Origin: an uncultured bacterium
GTDB lineage: Bacteria > Verrucomicrobiota > Kiritimatiellia > CAIKKV01 > CAITUY01
Direction of reading: 5' to 3'
Length of the DNA: 39,764 nucleotides
NCBI GenBank assembly: GCA_903958395.1
Contig: CAJBSZ010000506.1
Location: 1 to 39,764, forward strand
Below, piece after piece: positions 17,477 through 25,835 of this stretch. The notes under the pieces are model-generated. The model searched no databases. It was given only the letters and a program-made list of their open reading frames with translations, and was not told the origin of the DNA. A program made the translations under genes and the position numbers. Within the stretch, counting starts at the first letter, position 1, and each line of letters starts with the position of its first letter.

Positions 17477-18937
17477 ATGAAGGGTCTTATGATGGATGGT
17501 ATCACTCCCAACACGACATCAACACGTCCCGCGTCTGACATTCCGCGAGGGCATGGGGCATTCATTACTGTCACAAGCTTGTTTTTTTTATGGGGATTCA
17601 TCACCTGTATGAACGACCTGCTTATCCCGAAATTCAAGGCAGACTTTTCGCTGTCACAATTCCAGGCTAACTTGGTTCAGTCTGCTTTTTTCGGGGCGTA
17701 TTTCATGGTGTCATTCCTCTATTTTCTTGTCTCTGCAATTTTTGGAGATCCGATCAACCGGATTGGATACAAAAATGGAATCGTATTAGGCTTGGCCGTG
17801 TCAGGGGCGGGTTGTGTGACCTTTTATCCGGCGGCCAGCTTCCACAGCTATCCGCTTTTTCTGGCTGGGCTTCTCATACTGGGTGGCGGGGTAACGCTCA
17901 TCCAGATCGCTGCCAATCCCTATGTCGCCATTCTGGGGCCGGAAGACTCGGCGCCCTCGCGACTTAATCTATCGCAAGGCATCAACTCCCTCGGCTATGT
18001 GATTGCCCCGCTGGTGGGGGGGCTCTTGTTGTTTGGTTCGCAGGTGTACAGCGGCACAGCCAGTGGCCCCAAAGCCGTACAAGCTCCCTATCTCGGTCTG
18101 GCCATCGTGTTTTTTATCCTCGCAGGGGTCTTCAAGTTCATCCACCTTCCCAATTACAGTAACCATGACAAGGTTAAGCCCGGTATCCATGTCTTTCGTC
18201 ACCCCCATTTCGTCTGGGGTTGGCTCGCGATATTCTTCTATGTCGGATCGGAAGTCACCGTTGGCAGCATTATCATCAACTATCTCGGGGATAAAGACGT
18301 GCTGGGCCTTGCCTCGCGTGATGCTGATAAATACCTTTCATTTTATTGGGGCGGGCTGATGATCGGGCGGCTGATGGGAGCCGTGGCGCTGGGTTCACTG
18401 CAATCCTTGAGGAAATATTCCCTTATGGCCGTCATGGCCATTGGTTCGATGCTGGTCATTTTCCTCAATGCAACGTTCAAGGAAAACCTGACTAAAGGAC
18501 ATTTCCTTGATCCCCTCGACGTGCTTCCGTTTGTGATTATGGTCGCCTTGAGTTTTGTCGTATTTGCGGTCGGACGATCAAAACCGGGGCGGATGATCGG
18601 CTTGTTCGGTATTGGCGCCATTATCCTGACGCTTTTCTCCATGACGACCCACGGCTCACTTGCGTTGTGGTCCATCATCGGTATCGGGCTGTTCAATTCC
18701 ATTATGTGGTCGAATATATTCACGCTTTCAATCCGTGGGTTGGGCGAGGATACCAGCCAGGGAAGTTCGTTACTCGTCATGATGATTGTTGGCGGCGCAA
18801 TAATGCCTGCCATACAAGGCGCGGTGATGGATAGCGTGGGTGTCAGGTTGTCTCTTTCAGTCGTGCTTCTGGGGTATGCTTATTTGGTGTTCTTCGGTTT
18901 TGTGGGGAGTAAGAAGTCCGGTAATTTCAAAGAATAA
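17477..18937 (+). CDS. FHS-family MFS sugar transporter (FucP/GluP-like)
   Basis: FFLWGFITCMNDLLIPKFKADFSLSQFQANLVQSAFFGAYF and IQIAANPYVAILGPEDSAPSRLNLSQGINSLGYVIAPLVGG are typical FucP-family sequence; start reassigned from 17438 to ATG 17477. Confidence 0.9.
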   Translation: MKGLMMDGITPNTTSTRPASDIPRGHGAFITVTSLFFLWGFITCMNDLLIPKFKADFSLSQFQANLVQSAFFGAYFMVSFLYFLVSAIFGDPINRIGYKNGIVLGLAVSGAGCVTFYPAASFHSYPLFLAGLLILGGGVTLIQIAANPYVAILGPEDSAPSRLNLSQGINSLGYVIAPLVGGLLLFGSQVYSGTASGPKAVQAPYLGLAIVFFILAGVFKFIHLPNYSNHDKVKPGIHVFRHPHFVWGWLAIFFYVGSEVTVGSIIINYLGDKDVLGLASRDADKYLSFYWGGLMIGRLMGAVALGSLQSLRKYSLMAVMAIGSMLVIFLNATFKENLTKGHFLDPLDVLPFVIMVALSFVVFAVGRSKPGRMIGLFGIGAIILTLFSMTTHGSLALWSIIGIGLFNSIMWSNIFTLSIRGLGEDTSQGSSLLVMMIVGGAIMPAIQGAVMDSVGVRLSLSVVLLGYAYLVFFGFVGSKKSGNFKE

Positions 18938-18950
18938 CAGGAGAGAAAGA

Positions 18951-20339
18951 ATGATGTGTTCAAAATACATGATGGGGATGGTTGTGGTGGTGTGTCTGAA
19001 TCACCAGCCGGTGCTGATGGCTGAGGAATCGGCAAGTGCTGATGCATTTCAGAACGAATTGATGAGCAGTAACAAGGATCTCACGCCGCCGGGTCTGGCC
19101 GGAAAACCGGCGGATGCTTCGGCGGCTGCGCCGGTCTCCCGGGTGTGGCCGGATAACGCTCCTGTGGATTGTCCCTTTCCTAAATCCAGTGAATTCTCGG
19201 GAATTGAATTCACGGGGCGTCATGCGGAGTATACACAGGCTGATACCTGGTATCCCTCGTGGGCATCTGACGGGAACCTGTATTCTCCTTATACCGATGG
19301 TACGGCGGATCCGCTGCCCAAGTGTGTCAGTGCGGCTCCGATTTACAATACAGGCTGTGCCAGGATCGAGGGCGATAATCCGCTTGCGTTGAAGGTGATT
19401 CCCCTCGGAATCCGGAAGGTGCCTGGCGCTCCCTACAAGGGGCGGTATCCCTGCGGCACCCTGGTTTACAACGGACTCTGGTATTACGGAAGCTATGCCG
19501 TGGCCACTCACAAATATCCCTATGATATTCTGGGGCCGTTTGTCGGGTTCGATATCTCGCGGGATTTTGGAAAGACCTGGGAAAAGACCCCGTTTACATC
19601 GAAGCGGCCGCTGTTCGGCGAAGCCTACGAGCCGTTTGTTTCTTATGTCTCCACCAACAAGGATCCTGTGCTCAACATGAGGGCCGCCACGGACGAGCAG
19701 GTTGTCGCGATCCCGAAGGTGAAAATGGGAACGCCGCATTTTGTCGATTTCGGCAAAAATATGGAACACTCACCGGATGGAAAAGCGTATCTGGTTGCGC
19801 ATGGCGCCACCAGGCCGCAGGCGTGCAACAGTTGGGTTTCCGGCGATCAGGTCTACCTGGCCCGCGTGAAGCCTTCGCCGGAAACGATCAATAACATCAG
19901 GTGTTATGAGTTCTTTGCGGGCTACGACGCAAGTGGTTTGCCGCTATGGACGAACAGTTTTTCCGCGATCAAGCCCCTGCTGGAATGGAATGATCGCCTT
20001 GGCTGTGTCACCGTGACATGGAATCCTGTGCTCAGGCGTTTTTTCATGTGCATTATTGATGGCGGGAATAGCGGCATGGATGATTTTAACACGATGATCA
20101 TGGAGGCGGAAACCCTCACCGGACCCTGGCGCCGTGTGGTATTGATGGAGAAATTCGGCGATCAGGCCTATTTTGCGAATTTCCCCTCGAAATTCATAGG
20201 TGGCGATGGCCGCACCATGTGGCTCAGTTACTCGGCCAATTATGCGCCGAAGAACAAGCGCGCCGCCAATCCGGCTGGTTCCTCTTACCGGATGTGTCTG
20301 CAGGAAGTCCGTTTGGTGAAGCCGGAGACAGCGCGATGA
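18951..20339 (+). CDS. Secreted protein of uncharacterised family, probable beta-propeller
   Basis: Good RBS (caggagag), signal-peptide-like N-terminus; DGNLYSPYTDG, YYGSYAVATH, DISRDFGKTWEKTPF (Asp-box-like) and TGPWRRVVLMEKFG suggest a sialidase/GH43-like propeller. Confidence 0.6.
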   Translation: MMCSKYMMGMVVVVCLNHQPVLMAEESASADAFQNELMSSNKDLTPPGLAGKPADASAAAPVSRVWPDNAPVDCPFPKSSEFSGIEFTGRHAEYTQADTWYPSWASDGNLYSPYTDGTADPLPKCVSAAPIYNTGCARIEGDNPLALKVIPLGIRKVPGAPYKGRYPCGTLVYNGLWYYGSYAVATHKYPYDILGPFVGFDISRDFGKTWEKTPFTSKRPLFGEAYEPFVSYVSTNKDPVLNMRAATDEQVVAIPKVKMGTPHFVDFGKNMEHSPDGKAYLVAHGATRPQACNSWVSGDQVYLARVKPSPETINNIRCYEFFAGYDASGLPLWTNSFSAIKPLLEWNDRLGCVTVTWNPVLRRFFMCIIDGGNSGMDDFNTMIMEAETLTGPWRRVVLMEKFGDQAYFANFPSKFIGGDGRTMWLSYSANYAPKNKRAANPAGSSYRMCLQEVRLVKPETAR

Positions 20340-22630
20340 ATCGGAGCCTTGCCGCCGTTGCGGGAACAGTTGCCGGGTTGATTGCTGTTCATGCGGCGGC
20401 CGCCGTGCCGGAATCGGGCCGGGTACTGGTGAGCCATTCTCGTGGGCTCAAGATAGAGGCAAGCTGTCCCGGTCCGGGTATCTTCAGGATTGCAGTGCAA
20501 GCGGCTGACCCTGCCACTCCGGGGGCTGATGCCGATGGCCTTGTGTCTGATGACGGAAGCTGGATGCGGGTTGACCGCAAAACCGGGTTGCTGTCAGCCG
20601 GGCGAAAGGGGGATGCGCAATCGGCTCCGGTTTGGGCCGGAAGCATAACCCCGTTGAATGCATTCGGAAGATCTGCCACGCCGGGTCTGGCGGTCGTTTG
20701 GCAAGCGTCTAACGATGAAGTCATCTGGGGGCTGGGCGAGCGGTTTGACAACCTGAACCAGAACGGCAGGCGTGTCGACATGTGGCTTGTGGATGAGCCC
20801 GGCCAGGGCCGGGACGGCCATCACACGTATTACGTTACGCCGGTTCTGTACAGCACGAAGGGGTACGGAATGTTTGCGGATGATAATCCTGAAGCCGTGT
20901 TTGATCTGAATTCGACCGGCGATGGTTTTCATCGATATCACCGGGCCGGAAGGTCAGGTGTCTTCTATGTTGTGCTTGCCGATCTGCCAGACAAACTTAT
21001 TGAGAAGCGGGCACAGATACATGGTCCTTACCGTACCGTTCCGGACTGGGCGTGGGGGCCGTGGATCAGCCGGAACAGTTACAATAAACAGTCCGAAGCA
21101 ATGGAGGCCATCCAGGGGATGCTGGATCGCAATATTCCGGTAGCGGCAATTGTCCAGGAAGCGTGGAAAGGGCAGAATGCGAAGGGGGATTTCAACAACT
21201 TCAACAGGAAGGGCTGGCCTGATGTAAAGGGATTCCTGTCCTTCTGCCGTGAGCACGACATCAAAAACATACTGTGGCAGGTTCCCATCCTTCATCCTGA
21301 ATCGCCGGAATACAAGATTGCAGCGGAGAAAGGTTATTTTGTCAAAAAAACGGATGGCACGGTCAGTTTTCGCCTCAACTGGCTCAAAGGCTATGCCAAT
21401 ATCGACTTCACAAATCCGGATGCAGTGAAATTCTGGCAGGACCTTATGCGACCTGTCCTGCGAATGGGCATTCATGGGTTCAAAGCCGATGACGGTGAGG
21501 ACATCAAGCCTGATGATGTGTTTTTCGACGGGCGGCGCGGATGGCAAATGCATAATGAGTATTCGACCCTTTACGGCCGTGCTTTGACAGAGCTGCTCGA
21601 CCAGGAGAAGATAGACGGCATGCTGTGGGCGCGCAGCGGTAGTCTCGGCAATGAGAAAACGCCAGCGTTGTGGGCTGGTGACCAGTTTGCGACATGGGCG
21701 CAGATGCGCTCGCTCCTCCCTGCCGGGTTATCGAGCTCGGTGAGTGGAATGCCGTTCTGGGGGCATGATATCGGCGGCTACATCGACAATCCGTCGCCGG
21801 AACTCTACATCCGATGGGTCCAGTTCGGCGCATTCAGCCCGCTTATGCAGTATCACGGGCAACTGAAACGGGAGCCTTGGGAGTTTGGCGACCAGGCTGT
21901 CACGACGTACAGGAAACTTGCCCATATCCGGATGAACCTCCGTCCCACGCTGATCGATCTCGGCAGGCAGGCTGCTGAAAAAGGACTTCCTATCATGCGT
22001 CCGATGCTGCTGGAGTTTCCGAATGATATCCGGTTCCTTCATGAAGAAACCCAGTACATGCTCGGCCCGGACCTGCTCGTTGCGCCGGTTGTCGTTGAAG
22101 GGGCCACGGGACGCAAGGTCAAGTTTCCGGCCGGTACGTGGCAGCACCTTCTCTACCCGGTTGCTTTCGATGGGCCGTCTGAAATCGAAGTTCCGATAAG
22201 CCTCGATACGGCGCCGGTTTTCGTCCGACAGGGTGCAAAGCTATCCGTGGAACTCAGGGAGGGGGTTGAGTTGGGGACATGGAGCAAGGACTTGCCCATT
22301 CGGAAGCTTGTTTTCGGGCCGGAGCGCGTGTTGATGCGCAATCTGAAGGTGCCTCTTTCGCTTGAAGGTCGGGGTGTTTCGTCAAAGCTTTCCTTCGATG
22401 TTTTGCGGGGAGTTGAGAATGTTGTTTTCAGATCGCATGCCGAGGGCGCCGGGGGAATGGTCGTTCCGCTTGAGGCGAAGAATGGCAGAATCGTTCTCGA
22501 CATGCAGGATGCGTTTGCTCAGGTCGAAACCCCTATCACCTACGCATATCATATTACTTGTGGGGACGGTGCTGGCGGAAGCAATGTTCTGTTTGAGGGA
22601 GTAATGAAATTTCGGCCGTCGGCCAGGTAG
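20336..22630 (+). CDS. GH31 family glycoside hydrolase (alpha-glucosidase/alpha-xylosidase superfamily), secreted
   Basis: ATGA overlap; signal peptide MNRSLAAVAGTVAGLIAVHAAAA; WGLGERFDNLNQNG, GIHGFKADDGEDI (nucleophile region), MPFWGHDIGGY, QFGAFSPLMQYHG, LGPDLLVAPVV. Confidence 0.92.
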   Translation: MNRSLAAVAGTVAGLIAVHAAAAVPESGRVLVSHSRGLKIEASCPGPGIFRIAVQAADPATPGADADGLVSDDGSWMRVDRKTGLLSAGRKGDAQSAPVWAGSITPLNAFGRSATPGLAVVWQASNDEVIWGLGERFDNLNQNGRRVDMWLVDEPGQGRDGHHTYYVTPVLYSTKGYGMFADDNPEAVFDLNSTGDGFHRYHRAGRSGVFYVVLADLPDKLIEKRAQIHGPYRTVPDWAWGPWISRNSYNKQSEAMEAIQGMLDRNIPVAAIVQEAWKGQNAKGDFNNFNRKGWPDVKGFLSFCREHDIKNILWQVPILHPESPEYKIAAEKGYFVKKTDGTVSFRLNWLKGYANIDFTNPDAVKFWQDLMRPVLRMGIHGFKADDGEDIKPDDVFFDGRRGWQMHNEYSTLYGRALTELLDQEKIDGMLWARSGSLGNEKTPALWAGDQFATWAQMRSLLPAGLSSSVSGMPFWGHDIGGYIDNPSPELYIRWVQFGAFSPLMQYHGQLKREPWEFGDQAVTTYRKLAHIRMNLRPTLIDLGRQAAEKGLPIMRPMLLEFPNDIRFLHEETQYMLGPDLLVAPVVVEGATGRKVKFPAGTWQHLLYPVAFDGPSEIEVPISLDTAPVFVRQGAKLSVELREGVELGTWSKDLPIRKLVFGPERVLMRNLKVPLSLEGRGVSSKLSFDVLRGVENVVFRSHAEGAGGMVVPLEAKNGRIVLDMQDAFAQVETPITYAYHITCGDGAGGSNVLFEGVMKFRPSAR

Positions 22631-22688
22631 TTATCCTAAAAAAATCAACATTAGGCAGGGCGAGAGATTCACTTGTTTCTGGTGTTTT

Positions 22689-22722
22689 GTCCATTGCTCT
22701 GTAGTCCCTTGTCGGGTATATA
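22689..22722 (+). promoter_or_regulatory. Predicted promoter D (GTCCATTG; -35 TTGCTC 22694-22699; -10 TATATA 22717-22722) upstream of the AraC gene
   Basis: GTCCATTG with the same 20-nt gap to the -10 as the other three sites; upstream TGCAA half-site not conserved. Confidence 0.45.
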
Positions 22723-22761
22723 TGACCCCAGCATTACCGGGGTTTACCGTGGAGTCTGGAT

Positions 22762-23643
22762 ATGACGAGCAATACTGACAGTTTCTATCTGGATCACTAC
22801 GAGCCTTTTGGCCACGTATTCGACCTTCACTCCAACCGGCAGGAGCTCGATGCGCTTTCCCTGATCCGGATCAAGTTGATTTCCCTGCACCACTACAGGG
22901 TGGGTCCCGACTGGAATAGTGAGGGGACCAAACGGACCAGTCATTTTCATCACATCCATTTTGTCATCGACGGTTCGGCGTCAGTGTTTCATGAAGGGAA
23001 GACGCTGACCATGACAAAGGGCGGCGTGTACTGGCTTCCCGCCAACTGTCCGGTGGAATGTGCCTGTGAACGGTCTTATGAGCACTATTTTCTCGTCTTC
23101 CGGATAGAATGGACCAATAGGCGTGACTTCTTCATTCCGGAGCGGAGGCCGCTGAGGCTGGGGGCGTGGGAGGCGAAGGATTATGTCAAGCAATGGCGGA
23201 AAAGCCCGTTGCCGCTACATGCCTACTGGCGCTTGCAGGCGTTCGTCCAGAAGTTGCTTGCCGAGTCGCTGGACAATCTCGATGTGCTGGTCGGGGACCA
23301 ATATGCCAACCAGGTGCGCTTCCAGGCGGTATTCAACCATATCAATGAGCATCCTGGCGCCAGCATCAGGGTCGGGGATCTGGCGAGGGTTCATGGCCTT
23401 TCGTCCTCGACCTTCTCGAGGAATTTCACCGTTTGTTTTGGCATTTCGCCCAGGCAGTATCTTAGCGCCCGGTTGAATCAGCAAGTGATCGATCTTCTGG
23501 TAGGCTCAGACAAGGCTATGTCAAAGATCGCCGAGGAACTGGGTTTCACGGACGAATACTATTTCAACCGGTTCTTCTCGGGCATGAATGGCATTTCCCC
23601 GCTCAAGTACCGGAAAAAGTTTTCCCGTACAAAAGTGCCATAA
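22762..23643 (+). CDS. AraC-family transcriptional regulator with N-terminal cupin-like sensing domain
   Basis: HFHHIHFVIDGSASVFHEGKTLTMTKGGVYWLPANCPV cupin; C-terminal dual HTH IRVGDLARVHGLSSSTFSRNFTVCFGISPRQYL...AMSKIAEELGFTDEYYFNRFFSGMNGISPLKYRKKF. Confidence 0.93.
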   Translation: MTSNTDSFYLDHYEPFGHVFDLHSNRQELDALSLIRIKLISLHHYRVGPDWNSEGTKRTSHFHHIHFVIDGSASVFHEGKTLTMTKGGVYWLPANCPVECACERSYEHYFLVFRIEWTNRRDFFIPERRPLRLGAWEAKDYVKQWRKSPLPLHAYWRLQAFVQKLLAESLDNLDVLVGDQYANQVRFQAVFNHINEHPGASIRVGDLARVHGLSSSTFSRNFTVCFGISPRQYLSARLNQQVIDLLVGSDKAMSKIAEELGFTDEYYFNRFFSGMNGISPLKYRKKFSRTKVP

Positions 23644-23674
23644 AACTACCTAGCAGCCCCTGTTGAAAACCTCC

Positions 23675-23701
23675 CGGCTCAGCCGGAGGCTTCACCCTGC
23701 C
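23675..23701. repeat. Third copy of the REP-like arm (cggctcagccggaggcttcaccctgcc), just after the AraC gene
   Basis: Differs from 4-30 at two positions (cggctcagccggaggcttcgccctacc). Confidence 0.6.
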
Positions 23702-23755
23702 TTGAGAGACCAAAGCACAGGGCACGTTGTCCCCAGACGCCGAGGCGCCAAAGGT

Positions 23756-23776
23756 GCGCCCAGGACTCCCGGGCGC
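23756..23776. other. GC-rich hairpin (gcgccc aggactccc gggcgc) directly upstream of promoter B
   Basis: GCGCCC 23756-23761 pairs with GGGCGC 23771-23776. Confidence 0.4.
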
Positions 23777-23777
23777 T

Positions 23778-23836
23778 AAAAAGTGCAAAAAAAGGCTGGT
23801 CCGTCCATTGTTGAATTTCCCGGGGCGGCGTATACT
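23778..23836 (+). promoter_or_regulatory. Predicted regulated promoter B (AAAAAGTGCAA-N14-GTCCATTG; -35 TTGTTG 23808-23813; -10 TATACT 23831-23836)
   Basis: Same architecture as site A; lies upstream of operon 2. Confidence 0.65.
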
Positions 23837-23887
23837 GATTATCAAAGATAGGGAACTTCTGTGGTTCAAGCTCAAGGAGGGGTCGTC

Positions 23888-25798
23888 ATGAAAATCATTG
23901 AACGGATATGGGCGGTTTCTGTTGCAGCATCGTTGCTGGCGCTGGGAGCGGGGAATACGGGGGCGGCAACCTATACCTCCAAGACTAGTGGTGACTGGAC
24001 TAGCGCGGCGACGTGGAATACCAATGCGATCCCCGGCAATGGCGACCCGGTGAACGTCTACAGTAACTGCACCGTGACGCTGAACAATGCCACGAATACG
24101 GGGTCAAGCGGAGCGCTTACGATCGGAGGCACGACGACGGCCCAGGGGGCGGGAAAACTCGTCGTGGCGGGCTCGGGATTATTGAATTTAGGCAGTGCGA
24201 CTTTCAGTATGTATCAAAACTCCGCGCTTGTTATTACGAATGGCGGTAGCGTTACGACAAATGTGACCGGTATCATTCTCAATATCGATGGCGCTTCCAG
24301 CGGTCAGAACAATAGTTATGTGCTCGTGGCCGGCCAGGACTCCAAGCTGACGCTCGCCATTATTTACATCTGCCGGGCCACCAGCACCAATAATTACATG
24401 GTGGTCAGCAACGGGGCATCGGTCACGGTGTCAGCCACGACAGGCCTTAATGTCGGATATGGAGCCAATTCCTTCGGCAGCTACCTTTTGGTCGGCAAGG
24501 ACGGCACCGTCACCGCCACGGTGAATATCGCGAATAGCAGCGGGGCGATGAGCAATTACGTCATGATTGCCGATGGCGGACAATTGATCAATCCGAGCAA
24601 CACACGCATTGGTCAAGGCGCAGGCGCCAACGCCAACAGCGTTGTCGTGACGGGGACCGGGTCGGTATGGAACACCTCCGGGACGGTTTATCCGGGAGCC
24701 GTTGTCAGTGCCTACAATAATTCAATCGTGGTGAGCAACGGCGGTTTGTGGGCAGCATCAGCCTCAGGGCCAACTATTGCTGGGACCAATAATTATATTC
24801 TCATTGACGGGGGCACCGCGACAAACGGTTTGTATATGCAGGTGGGCATTGCCGCCAACGATTTTGGCAACTACGTGCTTGTGCGCAACGGCGGTCTGTT
24901 GCAAGTACCCCGGATTGATGTGGGCAAGAACGCGGATGCGTCTTCGATGAGCAATACGGTGCGGATCGCCGATGGAGGCGTCCTGCAGTTCCTTGCGACC
25001 ACGCCCGCGATCAACCTCTACAATACCGGCAGCACCGGTAACGAGATCGTGATGACCAACGCCACGCTCTCATACCGGGGGGTAAGGGCTGGAAGCACGG
25101 TGAATCTGCTCGGACAAAACAAGGGCGCGACCTATGAGGGCAAATTCACATGGCTTGGAGCCAATACTTTCCGTCTGAACGATTCGTCGGTCAGCAACAC
25201 AACAACCTATACGTTCGAAGCCACGGCCGATCCCAAGAACTATGTCGGGCTCGAGATGGTCGAAGGAACGACTTACCTTGCGGCAAATCCGGTAACGGTC
25301 GGCCCGACGGGGAAGCTGCTTTTATCCAACACCACCGCCACGGTCTCCGGCGCCTGCACGATGAACGGGACGATGACGATCCGTGACAGCACGGCGACGT
25401 TTTCCGGGGGGCTGACCAACGGCGGCCTTCTGACCGGATCCGGCGTGATCTCCGGCCTGGTGACCGTGGCGGCCTCGGGAACCTTGTCGGCCGGCGGGGC
25501 AGGCGCGACGGGAACCCTGACGTTCAGCACCAATGTGACGTTCAACGGCGGGACGAACCTCTGGACCTATACCGGGAGCGCCTGCGACACGATCCAGATC
25601 CTCGGCAAGATCTCGGGGAGCGGCGTCATCAAGGTTGACAGTACCGGGCCGCTGCCGGCGAGCGCGGTGGCCTTCACGCTCGAGGGCCAGGAGGGCACGC
25701 CGACGTTTACGACGACGGAAGGGTATGGCCTGACTGTCACATCCTCGAATATCACCGTGAGGGCGGCGTCCCGCGGTTACCTGATGATCATCCAGTAG
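23888..25798 (+). CDS. Secreted autotransporter-like beta-strand/beta-helix repeat protein
   Basis: RBS aaggagg; signal peptide; repeated NNYVLV..GG / SNYVMIADGGQL units; GLLTGSGVISGLVTVAASGTLSAGGAGATGTLTFSTN resembles autotransporter-associated beta-strand repeats; no recognisable outer-membrane barrel. Confidence 0.7.
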   Translation: MKIIERIWAVSVAASLLALGAGNTGAATYTSKTSGDWTSAATWNTNAIPGNGDPVNVYSNCTVTLNNATNTGSSGALTIGGTTTAQGAGKLVVAGSGLLNLGSATFSMYQNSALVITNGGSVTTNVTGIILNIDGASSGQNNSYVLVAGQDSKLTLAIIYICRATSTNNYMVVSNGASVTVSATTGLNVGYGANSFGSYLLVGKDGTVTATVNIANSSGAMSNYVMIADGGQLINPSNTRIGQGAGANANSVVVTGTGSVWNTSGTVYPGAVVSAYNNSIVVSNGGLWAASASGPTIAGTNNYILIDGGTATNGLYMQVGIAANDFGNYVLVRNGGLLQVPRIDVGKNADASSMSNTVRIADGGVLQFLATTPAINLYNTGSTGNEIVMTNATLSYRGVRAGSTVNLLGQNKGATYEGKFTWLGANTFRLNDSSVSNTTTYTFEATADPKNYVGLEMVEGTTYLAANPVTVGPTGKLLLSNTTATVSGACTMNGTMTIRDSTATFSGGLTNGGLLTGSGVISGLVTVAASGTLSAGGAGATGTLTFSTNVTFNGGTNLWTYTGSACDTIQILGKISGSGVIKVDSTGPLPASAVAFTLEGQEGTPTFTTTEGYGLTVTSSNITVRAASRGYLMIIQ

Positions 25799-25835
25799 CT
25801 GGGGCCGCGGTCTTACTCTTGGGGGAGGGCGACTT

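Noticed and set aside
24200-25000. Repeated AC-rich segments as a possible CRISPR or tandem DNA array
   Set aside because: The periodicity is at protein level (beta-strand repeats); no constant DNA repeat with unique spacers.
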